Positions 43,492 to 52,837 of a stretch of 64,000 nt of DNA are shown here, piece by piece. Made by a program: the position numbers and the translations under genes. How positions within the stretch are numbered: the first letter of the stretch is position 1; each line of letters opens with the position of its first letter. Source of the DNA: an uncultured Prevotella sp. (GTDB taxonomy: Bacteria > Bacteroidota > Bacteroidia > Bacteroidales > Bacteroidaceae); assembly GCA_900554695.1 (NCBI GenBank), contig USHV01000015.1:1-64000 (forward strand). Direction: 5' to 3'. The notes beneath the pieces are model-generated. The model was not told the origin of the DNA and ran no database searches. It saw nothing but the letters and a program-made list of their open reading frames with translations.

Positions 43492-44007
43492 ATGAACAGA
43501 TTAGTTTCAACCCCTTCGGCAGGCTTTTCCGATTCAGTAAGATCATCGCTCAGCCGCCTTACCGACTTCAAAGGCCGCACACGCCGCTCTGAATTCTGGT
43601 GGACAATACTGGCTTACTATATATTCGTGCTTATCGTTAATTTCATACTGGGTGTTATTTTTCCATATACGGCAACGACCATAATAGGCATCATACTTAA
43701 GTTTCTCATCTTCGGTGTAACCGTGCGCCGCCTGCACGATACAGGCAAGAGCGGATGGTGGGTCGGCGCAAGCTGGATTGTGAGCGCCATCAGTTCAATA
43801 TATGTCATGACAAACACCGACATAGTGATTGGCACCGACATGAACATGGAAGACATAATAAGATTTGCCAGTACGACGGAATCTAAGGGTCTGACGGCAA
43901 TCAACACCATTTTAAATTTCATCGTCATAATATTCTGTCTGCTCGACAGCACGCCCGGAGCAAACCGTTACGGCGAATCGACAAAATATAAGGAAATGGA
44001 ATTATAA
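43492..44007 (+). CDS. DUF805 family membrane protein (second of a pair)
   Basis: A 171-residue paralogue of the preceding protein. It shares FKGRTRRSEFWWT, VRRLHDTGKSGWW and the late LLDSTPGANRYGESTKY, with the same order of hydrophobic segments (about 39-58, 60-75, 85-105, 138-152). The pair probably arose by tandem duplication, although the sequences have drifted and a terminator separates them. Function is unknown. Confidence 0.9.
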   Translation: MNRLVSTPSAGFSDSVRSSLSRLTDFKGRTRRSEFWWTILAYYIFVLIVNFILGVIFPYTATTIIGIILKFLIFGVTVRRLHDTGKSGWWVGASWIVSAISSIYVMTNTDIVIGTDMNMEDIIRFASTTESKGLTAINTILNFIVIIFCLLDSTPGANRYGESTKYKEMEL

Positions 44008-44061
44008 ACGGAATAAAGCTGCGTGAACGTCAGTCAGCACGGCAACGGAGAAACACGGCTT

Positions 44062-44913
44062 TTATTCTACATTCAGATATTTCTTGCAGAAGGCCTCGCC
44101 AAGCGCGAAGCCTTCTTCGTATAGGGCCTCCAGCTTCTTCGTGTCTCTCTCTATACGCCCCACCTCCATCGGTTTCAGCGGACGTATGCAGGTAATGCGT
44201 CCTTCATCCTCCAGACGGTCTATCATGTCGAGCTGGCGGTTGTAAACCTCTATGCGATGGCTCAGAGCCACACGCAGACGCGGATAGTCACGGTAGATGA
44301 AGCGCGGAATCTTTATGTCGTGACCGTCGTTGCGGTAGCCTTTGTTGCGTGTCAGCACCACCACATTGTGGCTGTAGCCCTTCTGCATGGCATGCTCCAC
44401 GGGAATGCTGTCGGCTATTCCTCCGTCGAGCATCGGTTTTCCGTCCACAAAGACAATCTTGCTCACATAAGGCAGACTGCTCGAGGCACGCACCACATCG
44501 AGCGCACGCTGACGGTCGTGACGCTCCGACAGATATTCGGCAAGGCCCGTGCGGCAGTTGGTGGCAACCATCTCGAACTCGGTCTCGCTGTTGAAGAATG
44601 TGTCGAAGTCGAACGGTATGTAGCTGTTCGGAAACTTGTCGTAGAGCAGTTTCTGGTCGAATATGCAGCCCTGGGTGAAGAGATAGCGCAGTCCGATGTA
44701 GTCGTAGCGCGCCAGATAGTCGATGTTCGAGATGCGCGCCCGTCGCGGCTGACGGCTTATATATGACATTCCGTTGCACGCGCCGGCCGATACCGCCACG
44801 ACATACGGGAAATACAAATCGTACTTCATAAAAGCGTCGAGCACACCACTGGTGAAAACGCCACGCATACCACCTCCTTCAAGAACAAGTCCCGTATTTT
44901 TGTCTGTTTGCAT
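44062..44913 (-). CDS. Patatin-like phospholipase family protein
   Basis: A 283-residue cytoplasmic or membrane-associated protein. LVLEGGGMRGVFTSGVLDA (9-27) is the oxyanion-hole glycine motif, VSAGACNG holds the nucleophile Ser within an xSxG context (Ala-Val-Ser-Ala-Gly), and MLDGGIADSIPV carries the catalytic Asp in DGG. The last 50 residues (IRPLKPMEVGRIERD, LEALYEEGF) match the YjjU-type bacterial patatins. It is expected to hydrolyse acyl chains from lipids. It is transcribed divergently from the M24 peptidase gene with separate TAnnTTTG boxes. Confidence 0.9.
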   Translation of the reverse strand: MQTDKNTGLVLEGGGMRGVFTSGVLDAFMKYDLYFPYVVAVSAGACNGMSYISRQPRRARISNIDYLARYDYIGLRYLFTQGCIFDQKLLYDKFPNSYIPFDFDTFFNSETEFEMVATNCRTGLAEYLSERHDRQRALDVVRASSSLPYVSKIVFVDGKPMLDGGIADSIPVEHAMQKGYSHNVVVLTRNKGYRNDGHDIKIPRFIYRDYPRLRVALSHRIEVYNRQLDMIDRLEDEGRITCIRPLKPMEVGRIERDTKKLEALYEEGFALGEAFCKKYLNVE

Positions 44914-44935
44914 AAAAACCGTTTAAAACACGCTG

Positions 44936-44943
44936 CAAAATTA
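44936..44943 (-). promoter_or_regulatory. -7 box of patatin gene
   Basis: TAATTTTG on the minus strand (TAnnTTTG), 23 bp before the start codon. It lies back to back with the M24 peptidase promoter. Confidence 0.55.
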
Positions 44944-44965
44944 CACATTTTAAATATAAAAGTTG

Positions 44966-44973
44966 TAACTTTG
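44966..44973 (+). promoter_or_regulatory. -7 box of M24 peptidase gene
   Basis: TAACTTTG, an exact match, 27 bp upstream of the ATG at 45001. It supports that start over an upstream in-frame ATG at 44908. Confidence 0.6.
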
Positions 44974-45000
44974 CAAACAATTGATACAATTATTTATTAT

Positions 45001-46404
45001 ATGTTCGACAAACAGACCTACGTAAACCGTCGCGCCAAGCTCAGAAGTCTTGTAAAGGACGGAATAATCATACTTTTCGGAAACAACGAGTCGCCATGCA
45101 ACTATCCGAGCAATGGCTATTATCCGTTCAGACAGGACTCTTCGTTCCTGTATTATTTCGGACAGAACAGAGACGGACTCGTCGGAGTGATCGACATCGA
45201 CAACAACCGTGAGACAATCTTCGGCAACGACATCGACATCGAAGACATCGTATGGTATGGCAGCGTGGACAGCGTGCACGACCTCGCGGCACAGGTGGGC
45301 GTGGAGAACACTGCACCGATGCGCGCGCTGAAGAGCACCTGCAACGAGGCCCTGAAGCTGAAACGCAAGATTCACTTCCTGCCGCCTTACCGCCACGACA
45401 TACAGATACAGATTTTCGATCTGCTCGGCATCCATCCGGTACAACAGAAGGAAGCTGCGAGCATGGAGCTCATAAAGGCCGTGGTAAAGATGCGTTCGGC
45501 AAAGGAACCGCAGGAAATAGAGGAGCTGGAGAGAGCCGCAGAGATAGGCTATATGATGCACACCACAGCCATGAGACTCACCCGTCCGGGAGTGACAGAG
45601 AAGTTTGTAGGCGGACAGGTGGATGGAGTGGCAAACTCTTACGGCGCAAAGGTGAGCTTCGCAACCATATACAGCCAGCACGGAGAGATAATGCACGGCA
45701 ATCCGTCGATGAGTGTTCTGGAGGCAGGACGCCTCGCTCTGTGCGACGCCGGAGCCGAGACCATAAACAACTACTGCTCGGACAACACGCGCACAATGCC
45801 TGTCAGCGGCAAGTTCACGCAGCGTCAGCTGGAGATTTACAGCATCGTGGAGGCTTGTCATGACTATGTGCTGGAAGTGGCAAAGCCGGGTGTGAAATAC
45901 TTCGACGTTCATCTGGCAGTGTGCCGACTGATGACCGACAGACTGAAAGAGCTCGGACTGATGAAGGGAGACACCGAAGAGGCCGTGGCTGCAGGCGCAC
46001 ACGCCATGTTCCTGCCGCACGGACTGGGACACATGATGGGCCTTGACGTGCACGACATGGAGAATCTCGACCAGATAAACGTGGGCTTCGACGAGGAGAC
46101 ACGACCCAACCTTGAGCAGTTCGGAACAAACTGCCTGCGCATGGGACGCCGTCTGGAGAAGGGCTTTGTTGTAACCGACGAGCCGGGAATATACTTCATT
46201 CCGGCACTCATCGACGACTGGAAGGCAAAAGGACACTGCAAGGAGTTCATCAACTTCGACCTGCTTGAGACCTACAAGGACTTCGGAGGAATACGCATCG
46301 AGGACGACATCCTCGTGAAAGAAGACGGCTGCCGCTTCATCGGAGCTAAGAGAATACCTTACCATCCCAAAGACGTAGAGACATTCATGGAGAATAATCA
46401 ATAA
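45001..46404 (+). CDS. M24B aminopeptidase P family protein
   Basis: A 467-residue cytoplasmic metallopeptidase, expected to remove an N-terminal residue before proline. The N-terminal creatinase-like domain (about 1-165, FRQDSSFLYYFGQ) precedes the pita-bread domain. The five metal ligands are visible: ALCDAGAE and CSDNTRTM (two Asp), LPHGLGHMMG (His), VVTDEPGIYF (Glu) and GGIRIEDDILV (Glu). The start at 45001 follows the promoter; the frame is open further upstream, but this would include the promoter itself. A secreted cysteine peptidase gene follows after 24 bp, probably in the same transcript. Confidence 0.93.
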   Translation: MFDKQTYVNRRAKLRSLVKDGIIILFGNNESPCNYPSNGYYPFRQDSSFLYYFGQNRDGLVGVIDIDNNRETIFGNDIDIEDIVWYGSVDSVHDLAAQVGVENTAPMRALKSTCNEALKLKRKIHFLPPYRHDIQIQIFDLLGIHPVQQKEAASMELIKAVVKMRSAKEPQEIEELERAAEIGYMMHTTAMRLTRPGVTEKFVGGQVDGVANSYGAKVSFATIYSQHGEIMHGNPSMSVLEAGRLALCDAGAETINNYCSDNTRTMPVSGKFTQRQLEIYSIVEACHDYVLEVAKPGVKYFDVHLAVCRLMTDRLKELGLMKGDTEEAVAAGAHAMFLPHGLGHMMGLDVHDMENLDQINVGFDEETRPNLEQFGTNCLRMGRRLEKGFVVTDEPGIYFIPALIDDWKAKGHCKEFINFDLLETYKDFGGIRIEDDILVKEDGCRFIGAKRIPYHPKDVETFMENNQ

Positions 46405-46428
46405 AAACAAACTTTATTATAACAGATT

Positions 46429-47652
46429 ATGAAGAAAATATTTACACTTGCGCTTCTTGCCATGCTGACCCTGGGAGTGAGCGCACAGGACAAGAAGGAG
46501 AACAGCAACAAGCCTGTTTTCACCGTTGTCAAGGAAAACCCGATCACAAGCATCAAGGACCAGAGCCGCAGCGGTACATGCTGGGACTACTCTACTCTTG
46601 CTTTCTTTGAGAGCGAAATACTCAAGGCTACAGGCAAGACCTACGACCTGTGCGAGTCTTTCGTAGCAAACAAGAACTACATGGACCGCGCCATCAAGGT
46701 GGTACGTCTGCACGGCGACTGCCAGTTCTCACAGGGCGGATCGGCTTACGACGTATATTATGTACTGAAAAACTATGGTATCTGCCCTGAGGACGCAATG
46801 CCGTTCCCGGGTTCTCTGTACGGTGACTCACTCAACAACTTCAACGAGTTCTTCTCACTGCTCGAGCCGTATGTTGCTGCCGTTTCAAAGAGCAAGGCCA
46901 AGACAATCTCAAATCAGTGGAAAGTCGGATTGCAGGGCATCCTCGATGCTTACCTCGGCAAATGCCCGGAGAGCTTCACATACGAAGGAAAGAAATACGC
47001 TCCGAAGTCATTCGCAGCAAGCCTCGGACTGGACTGGAACAACTATGTCACCATCACAAGCTACACACATCATCCTTTCTACACCAAGTTCCCTGTAGAA
47101 GTTCAGGACAACTGGCGTAACCCGGGTTCATGGAATCTGCCGATGGAAGACATGGCACGCATCATCGACAACGCCGTTATGAACGGTTACACCGTAGCAT
47201 GGGGCGGCGACGTGAGCGAGGAAGGATTCACACGCACTGGTCTGGCTTACTCTTACGACACAAAGGCTATGCAGAGCTACGCCGGAAGCGACATGGCACG
47301 CTGGCTCAAACTGTCTGCATCTAAGCGCACAAACATCATCGACTCACTCGGATGCAAGGTGCCTGAGCTCACTCCTACACAGGAGAAACGTCAGGAGCGC
47401 TTCGACAACTGGGAGCTGACAGACGACCATGGAATGCTCATCTTCGGTATCGCAAAGGATCAGAACGGCAAAGAATACTACATGGTGAAGAACTCATGGG
47501 GTGAAGCCGGTGACTACAAAGGAATCTGGTATATGTCGAAGAACTTCATCGTTGCAAACACAATGGACTATATGGTGAACATCAACGCCATTCCTAAGGA
47601 CATCCGCAAGAAGATGGAGGATGCTGTGAAGAAAGCCGGCATAGGCGAATAA
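46429..47652 (+). CDS. Secreted C1-family cysteine peptidase (aminopeptidase C/bleomycin hydrolase type)
   Basis: A 407-residue papain-fold peptidase with a signal peptide (1-19, ending GVSAQ), so exported. The catalytic triad is complete: Cys51 in SGTCWDYST, His334 in TDDHGMLIFG and Asn355 in VKNSWGE. The Gln of the oxyanion hole is in KDQSRSGTCW. Family members are hexameric aminopeptidases, usually cytoplasmic in other bacteria, and signal-peptide-bearing forms are common in Bacteroidales. It follows the aminopeptidase P gene, which suggests joint peptide use. A very strong terminator ends the transcript. Confidence 0.93.
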   Translation: MKKIFTLALLAMLTLGVSAQDKKENSNKPVFTVVKENPITSIKDQSRSGTCWDYSTLAFFESEILKATGKTYDLCESFVANKNYMDRAIKVVRLHGDCQFSQGGSAYDVYYVLKNYGICPEDAMPFPGSLYGDSLNNFNEFFSLLEPYVAAVSKSKAKTISNQWKVGLQGILDAYLGKCPESFTYEGKKYAPKSFAASLGLDWNNYVTITSYTHHPFYTKFPVEVQDNWRNPGSWNLPMEDMARIIDNAVMNGYTVAWGGDVSEEGFTRTGLAYSYDTKAMQSYAGSDMARWLKLSASKRTNIIDSLGCKVPELTPTQEKRQERFDNWELTDDHGMLIFGIAKDQNGKEYYMVKNSWGEAGDYKGIWYMSKNFIVANTMDYMVNINAIPKDIRKKMEDAVKKAGIGE

Positions 47653-47683
47653 GGATTTTCTTATAACAGAGAATAAAAACGGT

Positions 47684-47731
47684 TTGGGGCAATTGTTTGT
47701 GTGTTATACAAACAATTGCCCCAAATTTTTA
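47684..47731 (+). terminator. Intrinsic terminator after C1 peptidase gene
   Basis: A perfect 17-bp stem (47684-47700 with 47708-47724), 7-base loop and a T run at 47726-47730. Confidence 0.92.
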
Positions 47732-48036
47732 TTAATAACAAATATTTCAATTTCCCCAAATATAAAATCCAACCTGTGAATATAAAAATAACATTCCACA
47801 ATTTTATCAAAATCAATATTTGTATTACCAGCATTCATTATTAATATTTGTTAATAATAAACATAACAACAATTCAATTATAGCAATATTTATTAACTTT
47901 GTAGAAATTCTAAGGAAAAACAAGCTGGGATATTATGACAAAAAACAAACTTTAATTAAGCATACGTCCACTCTATCATTACTATTTCATTAGAAACACC
48001 ATCATTTTATTTAATATTAACTCAACAATAAAAACT
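47732..48036. other. Very AT-rich intergenic region
   Basis: About 300 bp of strongly AT-rich DNA between a terminator and the secreted protein gene at 48037. It contains a promoter box at 47894-47901. No gene was seen. Confidence 0.5.
47894..47901 (+). promoter_or_regulatory. -7 box upstream of the SusD-like pair
   Basis: TAACTTTG, an exact TAnnTTTG match, 135 bp upstream of the start codon at 48037. The upstream element is unclear. Confidence 0.5.
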
Positions 48037-48516
48037 ATGAGAAAACTAACAGTTTCAGTACTATTGTTGTCATGTTCACTATTATATGGCAGCACCATTG
48101 ATGTTTATTTTTACAACGCCTCGGACAAATCCCCATTCAAATCGGCGGTAGGTGTAAAGAATATTGCATTCGATGAGAACAATGTCACAATTACTTATAA
48201 CAACGGCAACGACGAAAGTGTTCCATTGGCATACATAAACAACATACGTTTCTACAACACAGAAGGAACCGGTATAAACACGGCTGTGCCTGCAAACGAT
48301 ACAAAAGTAATATTTAATGACAACCTATTGCAAATATGCTCACCGAATAATATTGACCGCATCGACATATATACGACCAGTGGACAAAACATAAAAACAA
48401 TAAAAAAAGTGGCAGCAGACATAATTGTCCCCGTCGACAATCTTCCATCCGGTATCTATGTTGTCAAAGTTACAACAGCAGACGAAGTGTGCATTCAGAA
48501 ATTTGTCAAACAATAA
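48037..48516 (+). CDS. Small secreted protein with C-terminal T9SS-type sorting domain
   Basis: A 159-residue protein with a signal peptide (1-19) and no lipobox. Residues about 40-75 (NIAFDENNVTITYNNGNDES, then YINNIRFYN) resemble the N-terminal strip of the SusD-like protein encoded next. The last 70 residues (LLQICSPNNIDRIDIYTTSG, IPVDNLPSGIYVVKVTTAD-like, FVKQ end) are a T9SS type A sorting domain. Apart from these it has almost no independent domain. It is 11 bp upstream of the SusD-like gene and shares its promoter. Function is unknown. Confidence 0.75.
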   Translation: MRKLTVSVLLLSCSLLYGSTIDVYFYNASDKSPFKSAVGVKNIAFDENNVTITYNNGNDESVPLAYINNIRFYNTEGTGINTAVPANDTKVIFNDNLLQICSPNNIDRIDIYTTSGQNIKTIKKVAADIIVPVDNLPSGIYVVKVTTADEVCIQKFVKQ

Positions 48517-48527
48517 ATACCTGAAAT

Positions 48528-50771
48528 ATGAAAACCGACATAAAATTCCGTTTGTTAGCTTACGCGATAATCATCATTACAAACTTTACAGTAAGCCATG
48601 CACAAAACGAAGAGGCGAACAGCCTGTATTTCTATAATAACGGCAATATTGTATTTATGGAAAACATGAACGATATTGACAACATTGTGCTCAGCGATGA
48701 TAAGAGACAAGTGACTTTCCTCAACAAAGACGGCCAGACCCTGTTTGAATCCTCCACAGCAGGAATCAGCATGAACGCAGAGACCAACCAGGACATCTTC
48801 TGTGACAAATCAAAATCTGAAGCATGGCTTGAGCATACGTTCTCACTATTGGAGGGTGCGAACCGCGAGATAGGATATGTAGGAAACGGAACGAACAAAA
48901 GCAGTTGGAATCCATTCTGCTTTGACGACTGTATATACTATGGACACCATGACAGCACTGTTGATTCTTCCGCACCCGCCTGGGCTTCATGGAATTCGTT
49001 CCATACGGGCGGCTATGACAGCGAAGCAGGACAGGACTGTTGGAAAAACTGTTACAAAGGCATATATCAGGCTACCACTTTCATCAACAACATAAGCAAA
49101 TGCAAGGAAATGGGCGATACGGAGATAATGGACAATATTGGGCAGGCACGATTTGTACGCGCTTACTTTTACTGGCTTCTTCTGCGCAAATATGGTCCTG
49201 TACCTCTATTATCCGATGAAGATATGGCAAAAACAGAAGGCAGCATTGCCGTTCCACGCAACACATACGAAGAAGTGGCCTGTTACATAGCGTCTGAAAT
49301 GGTGAAAGCCGCACAGGAGATACAATGCTACAAGCGCGATGCCGAGAACATAGGACGCCCCACCAAAGGCGCCTGTCTGGCGACACGTGCCCTTGTATAC
49401 ATATATGCGGCAAGTCCGCTTGCCAACGGACAACTCAGCAACGGATATCATAATGGCAACACAACTGATGACATAGCAAAAAATCTTAAAGACAAGAACG
49501 GCAACGCATTGCTGAGTATAGACTATGATGAAAGCAAATGGGCACGTGCGGCAGCTGCATGCAAAGACGTGATAGAAACCGGTGTTTATGAATTATATCA
49601 TGCTCCGTTCAACACGTCAGACACCATGGAAGAACCTGCGACGATAGCTCCACCCGCCGATGGAAATTTCTCTGACAAGAACTGGCCAAACGGATGGAAG
49701 GATATTGATCCGCAGAAATCTTATGCAAAGGTGTTTAACGGTGATGTCTCTCCACAGGACAATCCGGAGCTGATATTCTCAAGAAACAACAAAATGTTAA
49801 ATGATATAAACCAATCCATCGAGTATATTGTCCTTTATTCTATGCCTTTCACTTGTGGAGGATATAACTCCATCGGACTTACACAAAAAATGATTGACGC
49901 ATATTATATGAACGATGGAACAGACGTTCCCGGCAAAGATTCAGAATTAAATGGTAGCGATGGTTCAGATCGTATCAAGGGTTGGACAAAACGTCAGAAT
50001 TACAAAGATTATCCTCCATTGAAAGTAAACGTTTCTATGCAATATGCAAATCGTGAGCCTCGTTTCTATGCATCCGTAGCTTTCAGCGGAAGCGTATGGG
50101 AGAATGCCAGTGACCCGATAGCATCAATTCGTAACAGACAAATATTTTACTATTGTGGTGGCGGTGATGGTTATTACACCGATGGTTCAGATTATCCTCG
50201 CACTGGTATTGGCATGCGAAAATGGTATAACACGAAAGACTATATATCAGAACAATACTCGACAAACAACATTTGTGCAAAAACGGAAACAACAATACGC
50301 TATGCAGACATACTTCTGATGTATGCTGAAGCACTTAACGAAATTGAAGGTTCTTATAATATTAAATCCTGGGACGGTTCTAAAACATACAATATCAGCA
50401 GAGACTTAAATGAAATAAAGAAAGGTATACAGCCAATACGTATACGCGCCGGCGTGCCTGACTATAGTGAATCCACTTATACCGAGAAAGACAAACTTCG
50501 CGAAAAAATCAAACGTGAACGCATGATTGAACTTATGGCAGAAGGAAAACGCTATTTTGACTTACGCCGCTGGATGGATGCTCCGAATGAAGAAACTCAG
50601 AAAATATATGGTCTTGACATTATGAAGACACGAAATGAACAAGATGCATTCATGCTTGTCACACCATCATCAACTCTCACAAGCACATTCTCTGATAAAA
50701 TGTATTTCTGGCCTATACCTTCCTCGGAATTCTACATCAACACAGAACTCACACAAAATCCCGGATGGTGA
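48528..50771 (+). CDS. SusD/RagB-like protein without a SusC partner
   Basis: A 747-residue protein. The SusD fold is recognisable from about residue 90 on: a long helical part (CWKNCYKGIYQATTFINNIS; ARFVRAYFYWLLLRKYGPVPLL at about 205-226) and the C-terminal block RERMIELMAEGKRYFDLRRW near 660-680, ending YFWPIPSSEFYINTELTQNPGW. SusD proteins normally are lipoproteins capping a SusC transporter. Here the signal peptide (about 1-25, VSHAQ) has no lipobox, an extra segment (about 30-80) like that in the preceding small protein is inserted, and no SusC gene is adjacent. A strong terminator follows. Confidence 0.88.
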   Translation: MKTDIKFRLLAYAIIIITNFTVSHAQNEEANSLYFYNNGNIVFMENMNDIDNIVLSDDKRQVTFLNKDGQTLFESSTAGISMNAETNQDIFCDKSKSEAWLEHTFSLLEGANREIGYVGNGTNKSSWNPFCFDDCIYYGHHDSTVDSSAPAWASWNSFHTGGYDSEAGQDCWKNCYKGIYQATTFINNISKCKEMGDTEIMDNIGQARFVRAYFYWLLLRKYGPVPLLSDEDMAKTEGSIAVPRNTYEEVACYIASEMVKAAQEIQCYKRDAENIGRPTKGACLATRALVYIYAASPLANGQLSNGYHNGNTTDDIAKNLKDKNGNALLSIDYDESKWARAAAACKDVIETGVYELYHAPFNTSDTMEEPATIAPPADGNFSDKNWPNGWKDIDPQKSYAKVFNGDVSPQDNPELIFSRNNKMLNDINQSIEYIVLYSMPFTCGGYNSIGLTQKMIDAYYMNDGTDVPGKDSELNGSDGSDRIKGWTKRQNYKDYPPLKVNVSMQYANREPRFYASVAFSGSVWENASDPIASIRNRQIFYYCGGGDGYYTDGSDYPRTGIGMRKWYNTKDYISEQYSTNNICAKTETTIRYADILLMYAEALNEIEGSYNIKSWDGSKTYNISRDLNEIKKGIQPIRIRAGVPDYSESTYTEKDKLREKIKRERMIELMAEGKRYFDLRRWMDAPNEETQKIYGLDIMKTRNEQDAFMLVTPSSTLTSTFSDKMYFWPIPSSEFYINTELTQNPGW

Positions 50772-50816
50772 TCGAATAATCAATATCTGACAAAATAAAG
50801 TCTAAATGATGTAATG

Positions 50817-50884
50817 TACGGATACTAAAATACACATACATGATATTTTCATAAAAAGATGTGTTTTCAGTATCCGTATTTTTT
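50817..50884 (+). terminator. Intrinsic terminator after SusD-like gene
   Basis: The stem TACGGATACT/AGTATCCGTA extends inward (AAAATACACAT with ATGTGTTTT) and is followed by six T. Confidence 0.88.
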
Positions 50885-50985
50885 ACCCATCAATACACGG
50901 CCACGTACAAATCTAACACGATCATTTAATTGTAGATATTTATATTAAAACAAACAATAATACCATGTTTTCCATTTTTATTTTG

Positions 50986-50993
50986 TAACTTTA
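50986..50993 (+). promoter_or_regulatory. Candidate -7 box of recJ promoter
   Basis: TAACTTTA differs from TAnnTTTG at the last base, 65 bp upstream of recJ. Confidence 0.35.
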
Positions 50994-51058
50994 CGGGCAG
51001 TTTATGTGCGTCAATCCGCACTTTTCCCTCATGCAGAATAAAAAATAAAAACTATATA

Positions 51059-52798
51059 ATGCTTTTCAAATGGAATTACAAGCCACCAACATCCGAAGAA
51101 AGACAAGCGGCTGATGAATTAGGAGGAAAGCTCAACATCAGCCCCATTCTTGCCGGACTGCTCATTAAACGGGGCATCACTACAGAATCGGCGGCCAAAC
51201 GTTTCTTTCATCCGCAACTCTCCGACCTCATCAATCCTTTTCTGATGAAAGACATGGATGTGGCCGTTGACAGACTGAACGACGCCATGGGACGCAAGGA
51301 ACGCATCATGGTGTATGGCGACTACGACGTCGACGGATGCACGGCTGTGGCATTGGTATACAAGTTCCTGCTGCAGTTCTATTCAAACATAGAATACTAT
51401 ATTCCCGACCGCTACGACGAAGGATACGGTGTAAGCAAGAAAGGAATAGACTATGCGCATGCGAACAACGTGAAGCTGATAATAATTCTCGACTGCGGAA
51501 TAAAGGCGGCCGAGGAGATAGCTTATGCCAAATCGCTGGGCATAGATTTCATTATATGCGACCACCATGTTCCCGACGAGGAGATGCCGCCGGCAGTGGC
51601 AATACTCAACCCCAAGCGCAGCGACGACACTTATCCTTTCAAGCATCTCTGCGGGTGTGGCATAGGCTTCAAATTCATGCAGGCTTTCGCCAAGAACAAC
51701 AGCATACCGTTCTCACGACTGATTCCCCTGCTCGACCTCTGCGCCGTGAGCATTGCCGCGGACATTGTCCCCGTGACAGACGAGAACCGCATTCTGGCCT
51801 TTCACGGGCTGAAGATTCTCAACCAGAACCCGAGCACCGGACTGAAAGCCATCATAGACATCTGCGGCCTCAACAACCGCGAGATATCCATGAGCGACAT
51901 TGTCTTCAAGATAGGACCGCGCATAAACGCTTCGGGAAGAATAGAGAACGGACGCGAGAGTGTTGACCTGCTCGTGGAAAAAGAGTTCTCACACGCGCTC
52001 GAGAAAGCCAAACACATAGACTGCTACAACGAGCAACGCAAGGACATAGACAAGCACATGACCGAAGAGGCCAACCAGATCGTGGCACGCTTGGAAAGCC
52101 AGCAGCACCGCTCTTCAATCGTCTTGTACGACGAGAACTGGAAGAAGGGAGTCATCGGAATAGTGGCGTCACGTCTTACCGAAATATATTTCAGACCGAC
52201 GGTAGTGCTCACCCGCGACGGCGACCTGGCCACAGGCTCTGCCCGAAGCGTGACCGGCTTCGACGTGTATTCGGCAATAAAGAGCTGCCGCGACATCCTG
52301 CTGAACTTCGGCGGACATACTTATGCCGCCGGACTGACGCTGAAGTGGGATGACATACCCGAGTTCAGACGCCGTTTCCAGAAATATGTCGATAACCATA
52401 TACAACCGGAACAGACCGAGGCCGTGCTCAACATCGACGCCGTGATAGACTTTAAGGACATCACCAAAAAGCTGCACAACGACCTGAAGAAGTTCTCTCC
52501 GTTCGGTCCCTGCAACCAGAAGCCCATATTCTGCACCGTTGATGTGTACGACTACGGCACGAGTAAGGTGGTGGGAAGAGAACAGGAGCACATCAAGCTC
52601 GAGCTTGTCGATTCCAAGTCGAGCAACGTTGTAAACGGCATTGCCTTCGGACAAAGCGCGTCGGCAAGGTATATCAAGTCGAAAAGGAGCTTCGACATAG
52701 CCTATACGCTTGAGGACAACGTGTTCAAGAAAAACACAGTGCAACTGCAGATTGAAGACATACGACCTGCCGAGGAGGACGAGAACCCGCAGGCATGA
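51059..52798 (+). CDS. recJ: Single-stranded-DNA-specific exonuclease RecJ
   Basis: A 579-residue 5'-3' exonuclease for recombination and repair. The DHH phosphoesterase motifs are intact: VYGDYDVDGCTAVAL (about 82-96), IIILDCGIKA, and ICDHHVPDEEMP (DHH) near 165. The DHHA1 domain (GRIENGRESVDLL; GFDVYSAIKSC; NFGGHTYAAGLTL) and the C-terminal OB fold (about 465-570) follow. The length is normal. The recQ gene follows after 39 bp, pairing two enzymes known to cooperate in end resection (RecQ-RecJ). Confidence 0.95.
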   Translation: MLFKWNYKPPTSEERQAADELGGKLNISPILAGLLIKRGITTESAAKRFFHPQLSDLINPFLMKDMDVAVDRLNDAMGRKERIMVYGDYDVDGCTAVALVYKFLLQFYSNIEYYIPDRYDEGYGVSKKGIDYAHANNVKLIIILDCGIKAAEEIAYAKSLGIDFIICDHHVPDEEMPPAVAILNPKRSDDTYPFKHLCGCGIGFKFMQAFAKNNSIPFSRLIPLLDLCAVSIAADIVPVTDENRILAFHGLKILNQNPSTGLKAIIDICGLNNREISMSDIVFKIGPRINASGRIENGRESVDLLVEKEFSHALEKAKHIDCYNEQRKDIDKHMTEEANQIVARLESQQHRSSIVLYDENWKKGVIGIVASRLTEIYFRPTVVLTRDGDLATGSARSVTGFDVYSAIKSCRDILLNFGGHTYAAGLTLKWDDIPEFRRRFQKYVDNHIQPEQTEAVLNIDAVIDFKDITKKLHNDLKKFSPFGPCNQKPIFCTVDVYDYGTSKVVGREQEHIKLELVDSKSSNVVNGIAFGQSASARYIKSKRSFDIAYTLEDNVFKKNTVQLQIEDIRPAEEDENPQA

Positions 52799-52837
52799 CG
52801 ACTTCTCCTGACTGCACGACAAAACATAACATTCTTC

